DNA of 64,000 nucleotides from Ecdyonurus torrentis (Eukaryota > Arthropoda > Insecta > Ephemeroptera > Heptageniidae): assembly GCA_949318235.1 (NCBI GenBank), contig OX439132.1:44048831-44112830 (forward strand), read 5' to 3'. Below are positions 35,111 through 46,239 of this stretch, one piece after another. Each line of letters opens with the position of its first letter. The first letter of the stretch is position 1. The translations under genes and the position numbers were made by a program. The notes below the pieces were generated by a model, which did not search any database, was not told the DNA's origin, and saw only the letters and a list, made by a program, of their open reading frames with translations.

Positions 35111-35543
35111 AAAGATTTTTGCTCATGCATTTAGTTTAAAAAATATAATTCACTTAAAATTATAACGAAAAAGGTGCGGAAATGCCCATATAATCTTAAA
35201 TATTTACTATTTATATTTAATAGTCATGATTTTTTTATAAGCTATTTAATTTCTATCAATTACATCGTTTTCTGACATTTCTCCGTGTTTTGTACTACCT
35301 CCCAGCAGTAGTCGACCTTGGTGCGAAGTCGTTGTTGAAATTTGAAGCTATCTTCAGTTTTTTGACGAACTTTGCCGAGGATTCGCGAACGTCGGAAATT
35401 CGTATCTCCATAAGAATAACATTGCACGGTAATATGCAAATATCTCAGCAAATAGCGTGTTTATCTCGCAATTCTGCATCAGAAAATCACTACCTCAAAA
35501 TCGTGCGTTTGACGTCCGTAAACTACACCCTTACCAAATATTT

Positions 35544-35760
35544 CATGCTGCATATTATAATATAAGCTGGTGCTTATTGCCGGGTACCGGGTACCGGGCT
35601 TACCGGGGCTCGGCACCGGTAAGAAGTATAAATTAGTGTAGCGCTGCGGTGTTCAGCGCGCCGGTAAGAAACTTTCATTTGATTTTTTTGAAAATTTTAA
35701 ACTTTTTCTAAAATTTTATTTTATTTTTTTAAAGCCAAAAGCCATATATAGTGGCAAAAT

Positions 35761-35796
<36 letters not shown>

Positions 35797-36301
35797 GCAT
35801 TCTTATTTAATAATATTAATTACTAACGTTGCGTGCATTTTGAGTGCGTGGGAAACAAAAATTTAGTGCGAAAACTAAATAACTATGCTGGCGCAATTTT
35901 GCTGCCTTATTCCTCTTGCAGCGATGTTTCATCGTGTTTTATTCGTCACACACGTGTGTGATGCTTTTAGTCTTTTGTGTATGCATGCATTTAATTGCAT
36001 GAAAATGATTTTTTTATGGTGTAATTTATCTGTATTTGCATAACAAGAGGTGTGTTTCACTTTTATCAGCAAGGATGAAAAGAGGGCAGTTAAAATGCAT
36101 ATCTACTGATGTATTTCAGAGAAAATCGTGGATAGTATTATGTATAATGTAAATGGACGGAAAACACTCCGCGGTTTTGTTTACAAGAAAGTGAACGTGC
36201 AACGTGAAGTGCGTGTGTTCGTGTATAGTTTCTTTATATTTAATATTTAATCAATCCTTCAAGCAACAGTATAGTGACATGATCATGTACTCATGATCAT
36301 G
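35544..36301. other. Intergenic with GC-rich CCGGGTACC patch
   Basis: 35580-35670 contains repeated CCGGGTACCGGG and CACCGGTAAG motifs, then an A32-type run at 35762. The remainder is AT-rich. 36270-36304 has a small TGATCATGTACTCATGATCA palindrome. No gene was seen. Confidence 0.5.
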
Positions 36302-36757
36302 TAGGAAGGTGAATTTTTTTAACCCCCACTTATTTTTATGATATTTTTGAAAAGAGCGTTAAAAATTTTTGAGGCGTTATTTTTCCTTAGAACGATTGGA
36401 GCATGGGAAGTATTTTTAATTATTTTTTGAAAATCGACCTAAAAAGCCTGTGACGTCATCAATCGGGCATTTATTTCGGAAAGTATTGACCGGTATAGAA
36501 GGTTCAGTAGCCAGTTATTATATATCCTGAGGACGAGCTGATTTCATTATACTGGTTACTCTTGAACCTCGAACGATTAGTATTTTCCAAAGTGGACTGA
36601 TGACGTCACAGGCTTCCTAGGCCGACTTTCAAAAATTAATTAAAAATACTTCGCATGCTCCAATCGTCCTAAGAAAAAATAACGCCTCGAAATTTTTTAA
36701 AGCTCTTTCCAAAAATATCAGAAACTCGACAAAAAAAATTCCAATCACCTTCCTCAT
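36302..36757. mobile_element. Fold-back MITE with two TGACGTCA sites
   Basis: TAGGAAGGTGA on the left and TCACCTTCCTC on the right. Arms share GAGGCGTTATTTTTCCTTAG, GATTGGAGCATG/GCATGCTCCAATC and GAAAATCGACCTA. Each arm carries TGACGTCA (36451-36458 and 36601-36608). Confidence 0.8.
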
Positions 36758-37442
36758 CTGACCTTGTATAATAATGGATATAAAACATATTATAGCTTGA
36801 GTTGAATCTGTGACGGGTACATAGACAGTAGTGCCATATTCGCTGGTCTAGGACGGTCTCGGACAATCAAAACCTCACGAAGAAGGAAATAAGTTTCCCT
36901 TCAACAGTATAGGTTTTATGTTATATAATTGGACTGAAGAACAAAATGCAAGTAACTGCAAGTATCAAAATCATTGGTTTTCTGTGCGAGAAGGGCTTAG
37001 GATGCCAAATATATATGCAGAGAGGTATGTACATTTAATATTTCTTCTTTAACTTTTGTAAATATAGTTTTATAAAAACTAAAAACCTGCTCGGCATATA
37101 TGCTTTGAATACGCGACACATTATTATATTATAATATATATCATTATAATAATTATAGATGTCATTATTATATATTTATCGTTAATTATTCATAGTATAC
37201 ATATATGTATGTATATGTATTCTGCGTAGAGCGATATATTTATACAAATACAAATAATGCATTTTACGTGATTTTACCCAGAATATAACGTGTACGCATA
37301 CACAAATGATAATTTGTTATGCAAAAATTCAATCTGACTTCGCGCAATATGACATGCGCTGTATTGAATGGTAAAATATATTGTCTCAATCATGAGTACA
37401 TTTACACGTCATTTTACACTTATTTTGATAAAAGTGAACCAT
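36758..37442. other. Intergenic, no gene seen
   Basis: AT-rich sequence with TATA-type microsatellite stretches near 37120-37220. No convincing exon. Confidence 0.5.
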
Positions 37443-37885
37443 CAGGGGCGGATTTAGGGGGGGGGGGGGGGCTAAGGGGGCTGAAGCCCCCCCCCCCCCC
37501 CCGAAATGCCTGACAAGAAAAAAAAAAGAGAGAGAAAGAAAGGAAGAAGAAAAAAAAAAAAAAAAAAAGGAAAGGAAAAACAAAAATCGAAAAAGAAAAA
37601 TCGAAAAAGAAAGCAAAGGATTGATATATATTAAAAATTATGTATTGTTTGTAATATTTTTTACAATATTAATATTATAACTTTTAATTGTTTTTCCTTG
37701 CGCTTTAGATTTACTACATGATTTTTTTTTTTTTTTTCATTTTATTTAATAAGGGGGTTCCATCCTGGATCAGTAAATTTATTTCAACATTCGCATTACA
37801 TTTATACAATTGATTTTTATTAGTTTTTTTTTTTCCCCAAATTTTTTAAAGAAATTTCAAAGCCTTAATACACGACTTTAGAAAT

Positions 37886-38037
37886 AGAAAATTGCGCACG
37901 AATTTTTTAAATTTTAATTGTTGCAAAAGTTGTGATCAAACGGTCTTCTCATAAGAAAAGCATTGATCACAAGATTTTTAAGGTAAAATTTTACATTGTT
38001 GAAATGCGCAATTTTCTATTTCTAAAGTCGTGTATTG
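37886..38037. repeat. Inverted repeat inside the hAT element
   Basis: CGACTTTAGAAATAGAAAAT (about 37873) is mirrored by TTGCGCA...TTTCTATTTCTAAAGTCG ending near 38030. The centre contains CACAAGATT/TTGTGATC. Probably part of a small fold-back element captured by, or ancestral to, the hAT element. Confidence 0.6.
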
Positions 38038-38079
38038 GAAAGCTTTTTTTATTATTATTTTATTGTTTAATTTTATAAT

Positions 38080-38512
38080 TGAGGATATAGAGAACAGACT
38101 TTTTTTAAAAACCATTTTTGGAAAGAGCATCAATAAATTTGCGGTGCTATTTTTTTAAGACGTTTGGAGCACGGAAATTATTTTTAATTAATTTTTGAAA
38201 ATCACAAATTATTGACGCAGACTTTTTCTTGGAAATTATTCATCGCAGAAACTTTCAGTAACCTCTATAATGAAATCAGCTCCTCATAAGGATTCCACTG
38301 ATAGGGCTGAACTGATGAATACTTTTCAAGATAAAAATTCATCCTCCTGATGTCAGGGTCAGTAATTTAAGATTTAAAAAATTAAATAAAAATATTTGCC
38401 TTGCTTCAAATGTCTTAAAAAATAGAGCATCAAAATCTTAAATACTCTATCCAAAAATGGCATAAAAAGTGGTTTCAAAAAGTCCCTTCTCCTTCCTCTC
38501 ATGAAATTAAAA
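38080..38512. mobile_element. Diverged fold-back MITE nested in the hAT element
   Basis: Inverted sequences CCATTTTTGGAAAGAGCATC and ATACTCTATCCAAAAATGGC, plus TTAAGACGTTTGGAGCA and GCTTCAAATGTCTTAA. It resembles the element at 36302-36757 in layout, including tttttgaaaat-type inner arms, but is more diverged. Confidence 0.65.
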
Positions 38513-39113
38513 GTAAAAGAATAAATAAAAAGACTTTTCAGAATCCTGCAATAAAAAATTCATTCTAAAGGACACCTAATTAAATCAATTAATTTTTAAA
38601 TAATTTACTGCACTTTAAAAAAAAAACAGTGCTTGAAATTTTTTACATCAAGATTAGATGCAATTTTACTATTCACAATTCGGTGGGGGAAAAAAAATAA
38701 TAATAGAGATCAGTTTATTTTATTGGTTATTCTATTTAGACAATTTTCCTATTACTTTTTAATTTTATAGGGAAAAGAAAAAAGTAAAAATGAAAAAAAT
38801 GCAATTCCAAACATTTAAAAATTCTAGAATTAATTCTCCAAATATACTAATTATCCGTTTTTTTCCAAAAAGGGGCGTGGCCCAAAAAATTTCTCGCCTG
38901 CGGCGCGCTATCCCCCCCCCCCCCCCCTTGGGTCGGGGATACATGATCACAAAGGTTAGCCCCCTCCGAAATAAATTCCTGTATCCGCCCCTGTGAACCA
39001 TATATAGTGGCCATTGCAACTTCGAGATATACCGCATGGTATATATAACTGCAGTAAATTTAAAATATTATTAAAATAATAAAAGATTACCATATAATCA
39101 GGCTTATGCTGAG

Positions 39114-39200
39114 CAATGTTATTCATTGCTCTAGTATGGCGTCGAAGCGCATTTTCACACTTTATCTTGCATACACACCACTCAAATTTTATTGCATGTA
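39114..39200 (+). repeat. Dispersed repeat, copy 1
   Basis: CAATGTTATTCATTGCTCTA and AGTATGGCGTCGAAGCGCAT recur with few changes at 43677-43760. Both copies are followed by a CATGCA/CACAC-type segment. Family unknown. Confidence 0.7.
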
Positions 39201-39478
39201 CTGTAAATTATAATATTATATTTATGTATATTATATATACAGTATATTCTGTATAATACTGAACGAGAACAGCTAGGCTAAATTATAGTTTCAAAGAATG
39301 AAAAAATACCTGATGCAATAAAAGTCTGTAAATTTCCCTGCGTATAAATAAATAGGATATTAAAAGTTTATATTTTTACATATATATAAACTATGTGTAA
39401 CAAAATTACTCATCATTCATCAAACACCAACTCTCTGAAAATTTACTTGTTTGGAACTATGTATATATATTTATACTG

Positions 39479-39707
39479 TATGGTACAACTATAGTTATCG
39501 GCATGCTTGCCGCAATTATCGGCAGTTGTGTTTGCTGCATTTTTTATAATACGTTCCACTCATTTGAGAGTTTTTAAATTTTTACACAGAAATGATTGCT
39601 TAAGAATCTCTTGTGTGCTAAAATTTCAAGGCCCTAAAATTAGTGGAAGGTATTTAAAAAAATACAACTGCCGATAACTGCGGCCTGCTGATAACTTGTA
39701 CACTTAC
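39479..39707. mobile_element. Fold-back MITE
   Basis: GTACAACTATAGTTATCGGC on the left and GCTGATAACTTGTACAC on the right. Inner arms CAATTATCGGCAGTTGTG and ACAACTGCCGATAACTG. Confidence 0.75.
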
Positions 39708-39758
39708 CATATTATAAGAACTATGTACTTGCTTATTATGTATTGTGTTGCATTCTGG

Positions 39759-39801
39759 GGAAAAGTACTTATCCCAGAAATTCTGGGATAAGTACTTTTC
39801 C
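39759..39801. repeat. Perfect 21-bp inverted repeat with 1-nt spacer
   Basis: GGAAAAGTACTTATCCCAGAA, one A, then its exact complement. A minimal perfect cruciform-forming site; the loop is too short for a natural hairpin RNA. Confidence 0.9.
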
Positions 39802-40425
39802 TACGCTTGCAATATTATGTAAGTCGTGCACTTTTCATATAGACATAAATAAGTGCATTTTTGTCAACTATCATACACTATGTCATAAAAAAATTTACTC
39901 TTATAAATATTGCGAAAGGCAGAGAATAACATGTTATAAGTTATATCATATAGTTTGAACATTTTCAGTGCAAGATGGTGATTGTGTGCATTTCCTGTAC
40001 AATTGGCAAACACTTGACCTACACACAAATGTACTATACTCACTGCAGAGAGTGCAGAGTGACATAAAAATATGGGACACATACATTGCAAAATTGATCA
40101 TGCACTGGGCATTACAAGTAATGTATGTTTGCTGGGTATACAAAGTGCCAAAGCACCAAAGCACCAACTTAGATAATAATTATATGTTTCTTAACGCATC
40201 AGTACTTGAAGAAGTTAAAAGAATACATTATATAAAATATATTATATGATATAATATATTATATATAAAAAAAAACTCGTTTTGTCATTTTTATACCAAC
40301 ACGCAGATTAACATTGTTAAAATTTATGTTTTTGTGCCTCGGTGCGCTATACTGGCTGACGAATAAGTTCTTATGTTGATCCCTCGTGGAGCACGCTGCT
40401 GTAACTTTGCAGTACTATACTGTAA

Positions 40426-40674
<249 letters not shown>

Positions 40675-40689
40675 TGACGTAAAAACTTG

Positions 40690-41200
40690 TGTATAACAAT
40701 ACAGAGGCTTCCAAATACTTTTGATTTATTATTTTACTTTATTTTAGAAACACTCTCTTGAGGAAACCAAAAGTCTTTTTATAGTATACATAATATAGTA
40801 TAGAGTATAAAAAATAAAAAGACACAAATGAAAACGTAACTTTTATATAAAATCCTATTTAACAATAAAGATAAAGTATATATTTATACTGAAACTAATA
40901 TATCATTATCATATAATATATTTTGTAAGCAGTGGCTCATACTTAAAAAATATTAACCCTTTCATAATAAAAGAACAATTTGTCATTATTATTATTTTTT
41001 ATTACTGTATTACGTGCATTGTTTTGTAAATAGTAAAATAATTTATATATAAAAAAGTCATGAGTTGGGGGGTTAGCTTAGTAATGAACTGTTTTCATGC
41101 CACTCGAACTATATATTTGCATATTTATTTGCACATTTTTATCATCTGTAAACAAAACATATACTACCACCGTAATTTCCAATCTCTAGTTATAAACCGA

Positions 41201-41231
<31 letters not shown>

Positions 41232-41389
41232 TTGTTGCAAAACAGCAACTTGTTGTATTAAGATGGCATGTATCTCAAAATCTAACAAGAAAACATCTAA
41301 TTTATGATGCCACTTGAGAGTTAATATTAACAGCTATATATCTATGCAAATTTTCAGTAGCTGATCCGCCTTAGTTGATATTATATTAA
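40690..41389. other. Intergenic, no gene seen
   Basis: AT-rich, with a T30-type run near 41203. No recognisable exon or repeat family. Confidence 0.5.
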
Positions 41390-41695
41390 AGGCGTAGAAC
41401 ACCTTGAACAAAAAACTTGCTATATATCCTAAAATACCTAAATGTCAACGTTGATTTGGCCGGAGTCATTGATTTCTAATTTATTTTCCATTCACAAAAT
41501 AACAGCTGCGGGTTTATGACGTCACCACTCGCCTGTTTCCGCGCGTGCGGACTAGTGAGCTGTGACGTCACGAACCCGCAGCTTTAATTTTGTGAATGTA
41601 AAATAAATTAAAAATCAATGACTCCGGCCAAACAAACGTTGATAATTTAGTTATGTTAGGATAGGCATGTTTTTTGTTCAATGTGTTTTACGCCT
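41390..41695. mobile_element. TTAA-type MITE, family 2, complete
   Basis: AGGCGTAGAACACCTTGAAC at the left and a TTTTACGCCT end at the right, flanked by TTAA at 41386-41389 and 41696-41699. Arms share GGCCGGAGTCATTGATTTC. TGACGTCA occurs once in each arm (41517-41524, 41563-41570). Same family as 8811-9096. Confidence 0.87.
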
Positions 41696-41699
41696 TTAA

Positions 41700-42624
41700 G
41701 TTTTGCAACTTATGGGGGTAAATAAGTGAACCAAACTAAATTAACTCAATTTACATCATATTTTCTTTATTGACATTATAGCACATTAGAGATAATATAT
41801 GTACACTTGTATACGTGTATTACATATCACAATTTAAACCATAAAAATAATGTAAAATCTGCTAGATTTCCAATTATTTATAAATAATAATTAAAATTCA
41901 TTCCATATTAATCTAATTCTTAGAAGAGATTTATATAGATTTATATAGATTTATAAATTATTATTTTCTCAATTTTCTTAGTTTTAATAATATAACGAAA
42001 TGAAAAATATTAAGAAAATTTATAACCCATTTAAAAAGTTATAAGTTCATTTTCTCCTTTTTCACTTTATTTTTTTCGTTTTATAGATCTTTTTAAATAC
42101 GATGAAATTTGATTTCATATATTTTATAGATAAACTTGTTTCTCGTTCTTTTCGATAATAAATTGTTGACAAAATAAAAAGATTTTTACTTGATTGCAGA
42201 ATAAGCAAATATGTAGAAGAAGAAAAGACTTGGATTATAAATAATAAAGCTGATGCACAGTTTCTATCTCTTTTTTTTTTCTCTGTAACAAAATGCTGAA
42301 TATAAGAACGATCACGAAGTAGAAAAGAAAAATTTATGATCTCAGTATAGCGTAGCAAAGGCATCATATTTGCGATGTGGCAGGAAAGATAGCAACGTCT
42401 TGCGAATACTAATAAGTACTTCAACAAAAACCAACTATATTTATTCTACGAGAAATATAAAAGATAAGACTTGAAACGTCCGCGCATGATTTGTGTGAAA
42501 CATATTCTATATAGTGTAAAAATTGCATCAAATCTAATTCAAGTTTTCTGTATTTTTTTTTTTGTTGTCAAAAATGTGATAATCTTCTCATATATATGAA
42601 GCTTTAAATAGTTTCTTGAATAAC
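41700..42624. other. Intergenic, no gene seen
   Basis: AT-rich sequence. A 121-residue open frame at 42062-42427 (- strand) has no recognisable domain and biased, low-complexity ends; I do not regard it as a gene. Confidence 0.5.
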
Positions 42625-42628
42625 TTAA

Positions 42629-42960
42629 AGGCATAGACAACATGAAAACATTTGCATTTACTTTACATAACAAAACACTTGATGGGACTTACATAAATAA
42701 CATTAATTGGTCTCAAAACCCAACTGTAGCGCCGTAGCAGTGATCAGAAAATTTCAAATTATGCAACCCGCACAACATTTTCATACTAGTTGTTTGCCTG
42801 TTTATGACGTCATAAACAGGAATATTCATGCAAATTGCATACTTTACATTTTTTTCAAGCTCTCTTGTGGGGCCACATTTACATTCTGGTAAAAAATATC
42901 ATCAGTTTTGTAGATCCCATTTCGTATTTAGAACATGTTGTTTCAATGTTTTCTATGACT
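42629..42960 (+). mobile_element. TTAA-type MITE, family 1, copy 1
   Basis: Starts AGGCATAGACAACATG and ends TTTTCTATGACT, flanked by TTAA (42625-42628 and 42961-42964). Internal landmarks are GGTCTCAAAACCCAACTGTA, TGACGTCA (42805-42812) and GCTCTCTTGTGGGG. Three more copies lie at 48844, 56274 and 61865. Confidence 0.88.
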
Positions 42961-42966
42961 TTAAGG

Positions 42967-43292
42967 GAGTAGGGGACCGACGTCGGCCATTAGACTCAAA
43001 CTTTTCTCGTCAAAAACACCTGAAATTTTGCACAATAATACTTCAGCTTGAGACAATTTCAAATATATACAAAATTTGGGGGGTCACCGTGCAAATTAAT
43101 TTTATATGAATTTTTGAAATTTTAAGCCCATAAGGCCCAATGTTAATTTCAATAATTTTTTTCTTTTTTTCGGGTCGATCAAACATCATAAAATTGTTAT
43201 CACGGCTAGATGTGACCCTTAGCTACACAATGACACCAAATTTAGACCCCAAACACTTTTAGTTTTTGAGATATAAGGTCGGTACCCTACTC
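42967..43292. mobile_element. Non-autonomous element with GAGTAGGG.ACCGAC ends
   Basis: GAGTAGGGGACCGACG and GGTCGGTACCCTACTC form about 16-bp terminal repeats around a 300-bp body with TTTGGGGGGTCACCGTGC and TAAGCCCATAAGGCCC. It directly follows the right TTAA of the preceding MITE. A diverged relative of the body is at 49590-49915. Confidence 0.75.
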
Positions 43293-43451
43293 ATTTAATA
43301 AATCTGTTCTATATGGTGGTTGCATTCATATTAAAGTCAACGTCATTTTTTGTGAGTACTAAATAATATGGACTGATATGAAAAAGTGACACATTTTTCC
43401 AGTTTAAAAATACATAGCAATATTTTTGAGAGCATTGATGCTGTTAGGTTA

Positions 43452-43575
43452 AAGGTGCATTCACATATGTTGTAACTTTGCGCAGCAAAAAATATTATTC
43501 CCATTAAAAACAATGCTATTTTTACAATTTGCTGTGCAAAGTTATAACAAATTTAAGAATATGTGAATGCATTTT
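43452..43575. mobile_element. Small fold-back MITE
   Basis: GGTGCATTCACATATGTTGT pairs with ATATGTGAATGCATTTT. Inner arms AACTTTGCGCAGCAAA and TTTGCTGTGCAAAGTT. Partial relatives occur near 12885-12940 and 21098-21190. Confidence 0.78.
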
Positions 43576-43676
43576 TGTATTAGGTTTTCAAAAGGCGAGA
43601 AAAATAGTTACAAAAATTATTTAATTTTCCTAAGAAAGTAGCCAAAAACGACCCTTGTTTTCAATGGTGAGTTGAC

Positions 43677-43760
43677 CAATGTTATTCATTGCTCCAGTAT
43701 GGCGTTTAAGCGCATTACCGCGCTTTTTCATGCACACACTCTATGCTTTATAGTAAAAAA
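43677..43760 (+). repeat. Dispersed repeat, copy 2
   Basis: Second copy of the CAATGTTATTCATTGCTC / AGTATGGCGT sequence seen at 39114-39200. Confidence 0.7.
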
Positions 43761-44204
43761 AAAAATCATTTACTAATATATATAAAAGTCCCAAGTTGTT
43801 ACAACAATGAATATTATATTAAATATTTTATAGAATTTTTCATTGTTTTCAATAATTAAAAACAACAACAACAATAACAACAAACAAACAAACAATGAGT
43901 GTATATGTGACTTTTAAACTTATTTTCAGTTTCAGTTTCTTTATCGATCACACATACATTTTGATGATAGTTGGTACATGTTGATAAAAAATAAAAACAT
44001 AAATTAAATGCATATATAAATACGTGCATTATAAAAAAGGTTAGCTATCAGCCATTTTTACATATTTAGGGTAGTTTTATATAAAATTAGTATACATTTC
44101 ATTAACATTATAGTTGCTTTTGAACAAGTTTTGAAATTGAAACAATTTAAAATACGATAATTTTCTTGGTGGAATGCATCATTAGTGTACTCTAGTACTC
44201 ATTT

Positions 44205-44244
<40 letters not shown>

Positions 44245-44723
44245 GAACGTAATAAATTTAATGATTATATTCTGTATATTTCCAATACCACGGTATAGCG
44301 CACACAAGAAGTGGCTAAATATTAACATTTAATTGTATTACAAAAGTTTGTAACAACACAAATTTTCTGCACTATTTAAGTTGCTTATCGTCAATATTGA
44401 TCAAGCATGACAGGTCCTATTGTTGTAAACTAATGAAAGGAAAATGATTAAATTGATTTTAGATTAAGAAGCAAAGTGGAGAATATTGTAAACTTACGGG
44501 AAGTAAACCTAATCATATTTATTTATATAATTAATTAATTTTATAATTTATAGTAATAATAATAATAATATGATATTGGTAGGGAGATGATGAGAAAATT
44601 AAGTAAGCCCCTATGAACACTATTAAAAATGCTTATGCAACCAGTTTGGTATTACTAATATGCTCCCTATATGTGTGTGCAGGATACTTGAGACGTATTA
44701 ACTAGTGCTCTGAGCTATCTTTT
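43761..44723. other. Intergenic, no gene seen
   Basis: AT-rich, with an A33-type run at about 44208-44240 and AAC/AAT triplet runs. No exon was recognised. Confidence 0.5.
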
Positions 44724-44839
44724 AGTAATGCTGTTCGTAAACCCTGTTCTCTGCACCAAAAATGACGATCGCCTATGGTTATTCAAATGGAATACGCATT
44801 TTTTGGTGCAAGAGAACAGGGATTACGAACAGCATTACT
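44724..44839. mobile_element. Short palindromic MITE, family B copy 3
   Basis: AGTAATGCTGTTCGTAAACC mirrored by GATTACGAACAGCATTACT. Shares CCTATGGTTATTCAAAT and TTTTTTGGTGCAAGAGAACAG with the copies at 10540 and 16135. Confidence 0.85.
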
Positions 44840-44906
44840 GTCTTACAATTGTTGCAACACTAAAATAAACTGACTTTTAACTAAAAAGTTTAACTAGAGA
44901 TTAAAG

Positions 44907-45590
44907 CAGAGACCGGAACTACCTCCAATTTTTGCGGTTCCCTGAATAGGCGGATCTTAAGTACCGATTTTTGAGAACTGGTTCTGGGGAATGATTTTTA
45001 AGAACCGGTTCTTAAGAAGTGGTTTTCGGGAGAGGTTTTTACGAACCGGTTCCGGTTCCAATTCGTAGTGTGGCCTTCGTGCATATCACTCATTACTACC
45101 CTGATTCTGAACCCTTATCATGAACCCCCGCACTCCTTCGTGACTTTTTTTTTCATCTTCCCCCCCCCCCCCTCGTCTTACAGATCATTCAAAATTTTCA
45201 CTTACAGATTCTAACCCTCCATCATGAGATTCACATTTAACGCGCAACGCCACAACCCGCACTCCTTGCCGTGACTTTTTTTTCCTCGTCGTGCATATTA
45301 TTTAAAAATATCACTACCCTGATTCTTAACTTCCGTCGTTAGATTCACACAGTGCACAGTGCATTTATCCCTGCACTCATTTGTGACATTTTTTTTTTCC
45401 GTCATGTATATCACTCAAAATATAATAAAATGTGCTATTTTTCCCTTCGTCGCAAGTTTCGTAAAATAGAGTAACAATTCTTAAGGACTGGTTCTTAAAA
45501 AAGGAGTAGAAGAACCGGTTCTCAAAAGCGGTTTTTAAGAACCGGTTCTTGGTGCATGGTTTAAAGAACCATTTCCAGTTTAGGTCCCTG
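44907..45590. mobile_element. hAT-type element built of ACCGGTTCTT repeats
   Basis: Ends CAGAGACCGGAACTACC and TTTAGGTCCCTG, flanked by an imperfect 8-bp duplication GATTAAAG/GATTAAAT (44899-44906, 45591-45598). Subterminal regions contain many copies of AGAACCGGTTCTTAAGAA. A GTGACTTTTTTT/TCACT motif recurs in the middle. 684 bp, non-coding. Confidence 0.8.
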
Positions 45591-45598
45591 GATTAAAT

Positions 45599-46239
45599 TC
45601 TTGCAATTTACAGCCCTTTTTATTTTAATTAGGTATTTATATTTGTTTAATTAAATATTTATTAATTACTTAAAGTTTTCTAGAATAAAATAATAACGCA
45701 CTATATATAATATGCTATAGAAAAAACTTTTTCAAAACTTGTCGACAAAATTTAATAATGTAATAAAACTTTTAACAATGAAAATATTTAAATATATAGA
45801 AAATAATATTTTCTATATTTAATTTTATCTTATTAAAACATCTTTCATGATAGAAATACAAAAATGAGAAAGTAAAAAGTTATTTTATATTTATTTACAT
45901 TATTATTTTACACTTTTTCTTTTTTATATAGTTGTTTCCTAAAGTTTTATTTTTCTCTCTGAAAATCATTAAAAAGTTAATTGAAAAGAATCTTTTGTGC
46001 TTTTTTTTTTTTTGTCCTCTTTGACTTTATATGTTCCAAAAAGTCAATCGAACTTTTACTTTCATTATTTTTATTTTTTGTTTTCTTATTTTATTGACGA
46101 TATACCAAAATGAATTTTATTTTTCACTCTCAATAAAAACAACTATGTAAATGTAATACATATACAGTATAGATTTTAATTATAATAATAATAAAAAAAA
46201 AAAGAACGCAACAGAATAAAAATGTTTTATAATATATAT
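45599..46239. other. Intergenic, no gene seen
   Basis: Very AT-rich; no exon, RNA gene or repeat family recognised. Confidence 0.5.

Larger units (their letters stand above)
24027..35535. mobile_element. Giant 11.5-kb fold-back element with satellite-filled arms
   Basis: The element opens GGTAAGGGTGTAGTTTACGG and closes with the exact complement, flanked on both sides by AAATATTT (24019-24026 and 35536-35543). From the ends inward each arm has a unique terminal segment (24027 to about 24480; about 35110-35535), then about 5.2 kb of roughly 200-bp satellite monomers, meeting at 29731-29739. The two arms are mirror images. A 37-bp indel near 24092 distinguishes the otherwise near-identical outer repeats. 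The only ORFs are mirrored 63-residue frames in the terminal repeat and a few near the centre. The architecture matches fold-back (FB-like) transposons. The superfamily is unknown, and because AAATATTT is itself palindromic the duplication length (anything up to 8 bp) is ambiguous. Confidence 0.85.
37443..38993. mobile_element. hAT-type non-autonomous element with 8-bp duplication
   Basis: Terminal repeats CAGGGGCGGAT and ATCCGCCCCTG are flanked by a perfect 8-bp duplication TGAACCAT (37435-37442 and 38994-39001). CAGGGGCGG ends plus an 8-bp target duplication are diagnostic of hAT elements. Subterminal GGGGCTAA motifs and long G or C runs occur at both ends. The 1551-bp body has no transposase ORF and contains a diverged fold-back element (38080-38512). 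Confidence 0.92.

Noticed and set aside
24027..35535. Palindrome as an assembly or read-chimera artefact
   Set aside because: The arms differ in higher-order repeat (601 versus 589 bp), monomer order and a 37-bp indel, which a duplicated read would not show. Long reads would still be the final test.
24140..35565. Identical 63-residue ORFs at 24140-24331 (+) and 35260-35451 (-)
   Set aside because: They are the same terminal repeat read from both ends of the giant palindrome; there is no recognisable domain and the composition is not protein-like. I do not call them genes.
39759..39801. Rho-type or hairpin RNA, microRNA precursor
   Set aside because: Arms of 21 bp with a 1-base loop cannot form a natural pre-miRNA; kept only as an inverted repeat.
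41064..41112. tRNA-like stretch (GGGGTTAGCTTAGTAATG)
   Set aside because: The A-box resemblance is not followed by a B-box or by foldable arms.
42062..42427. 121-residue ORF on the minus strand
   Set aside because: No domain, hydrophobic and lysine-rich mixed composition, no splice or promoter context.
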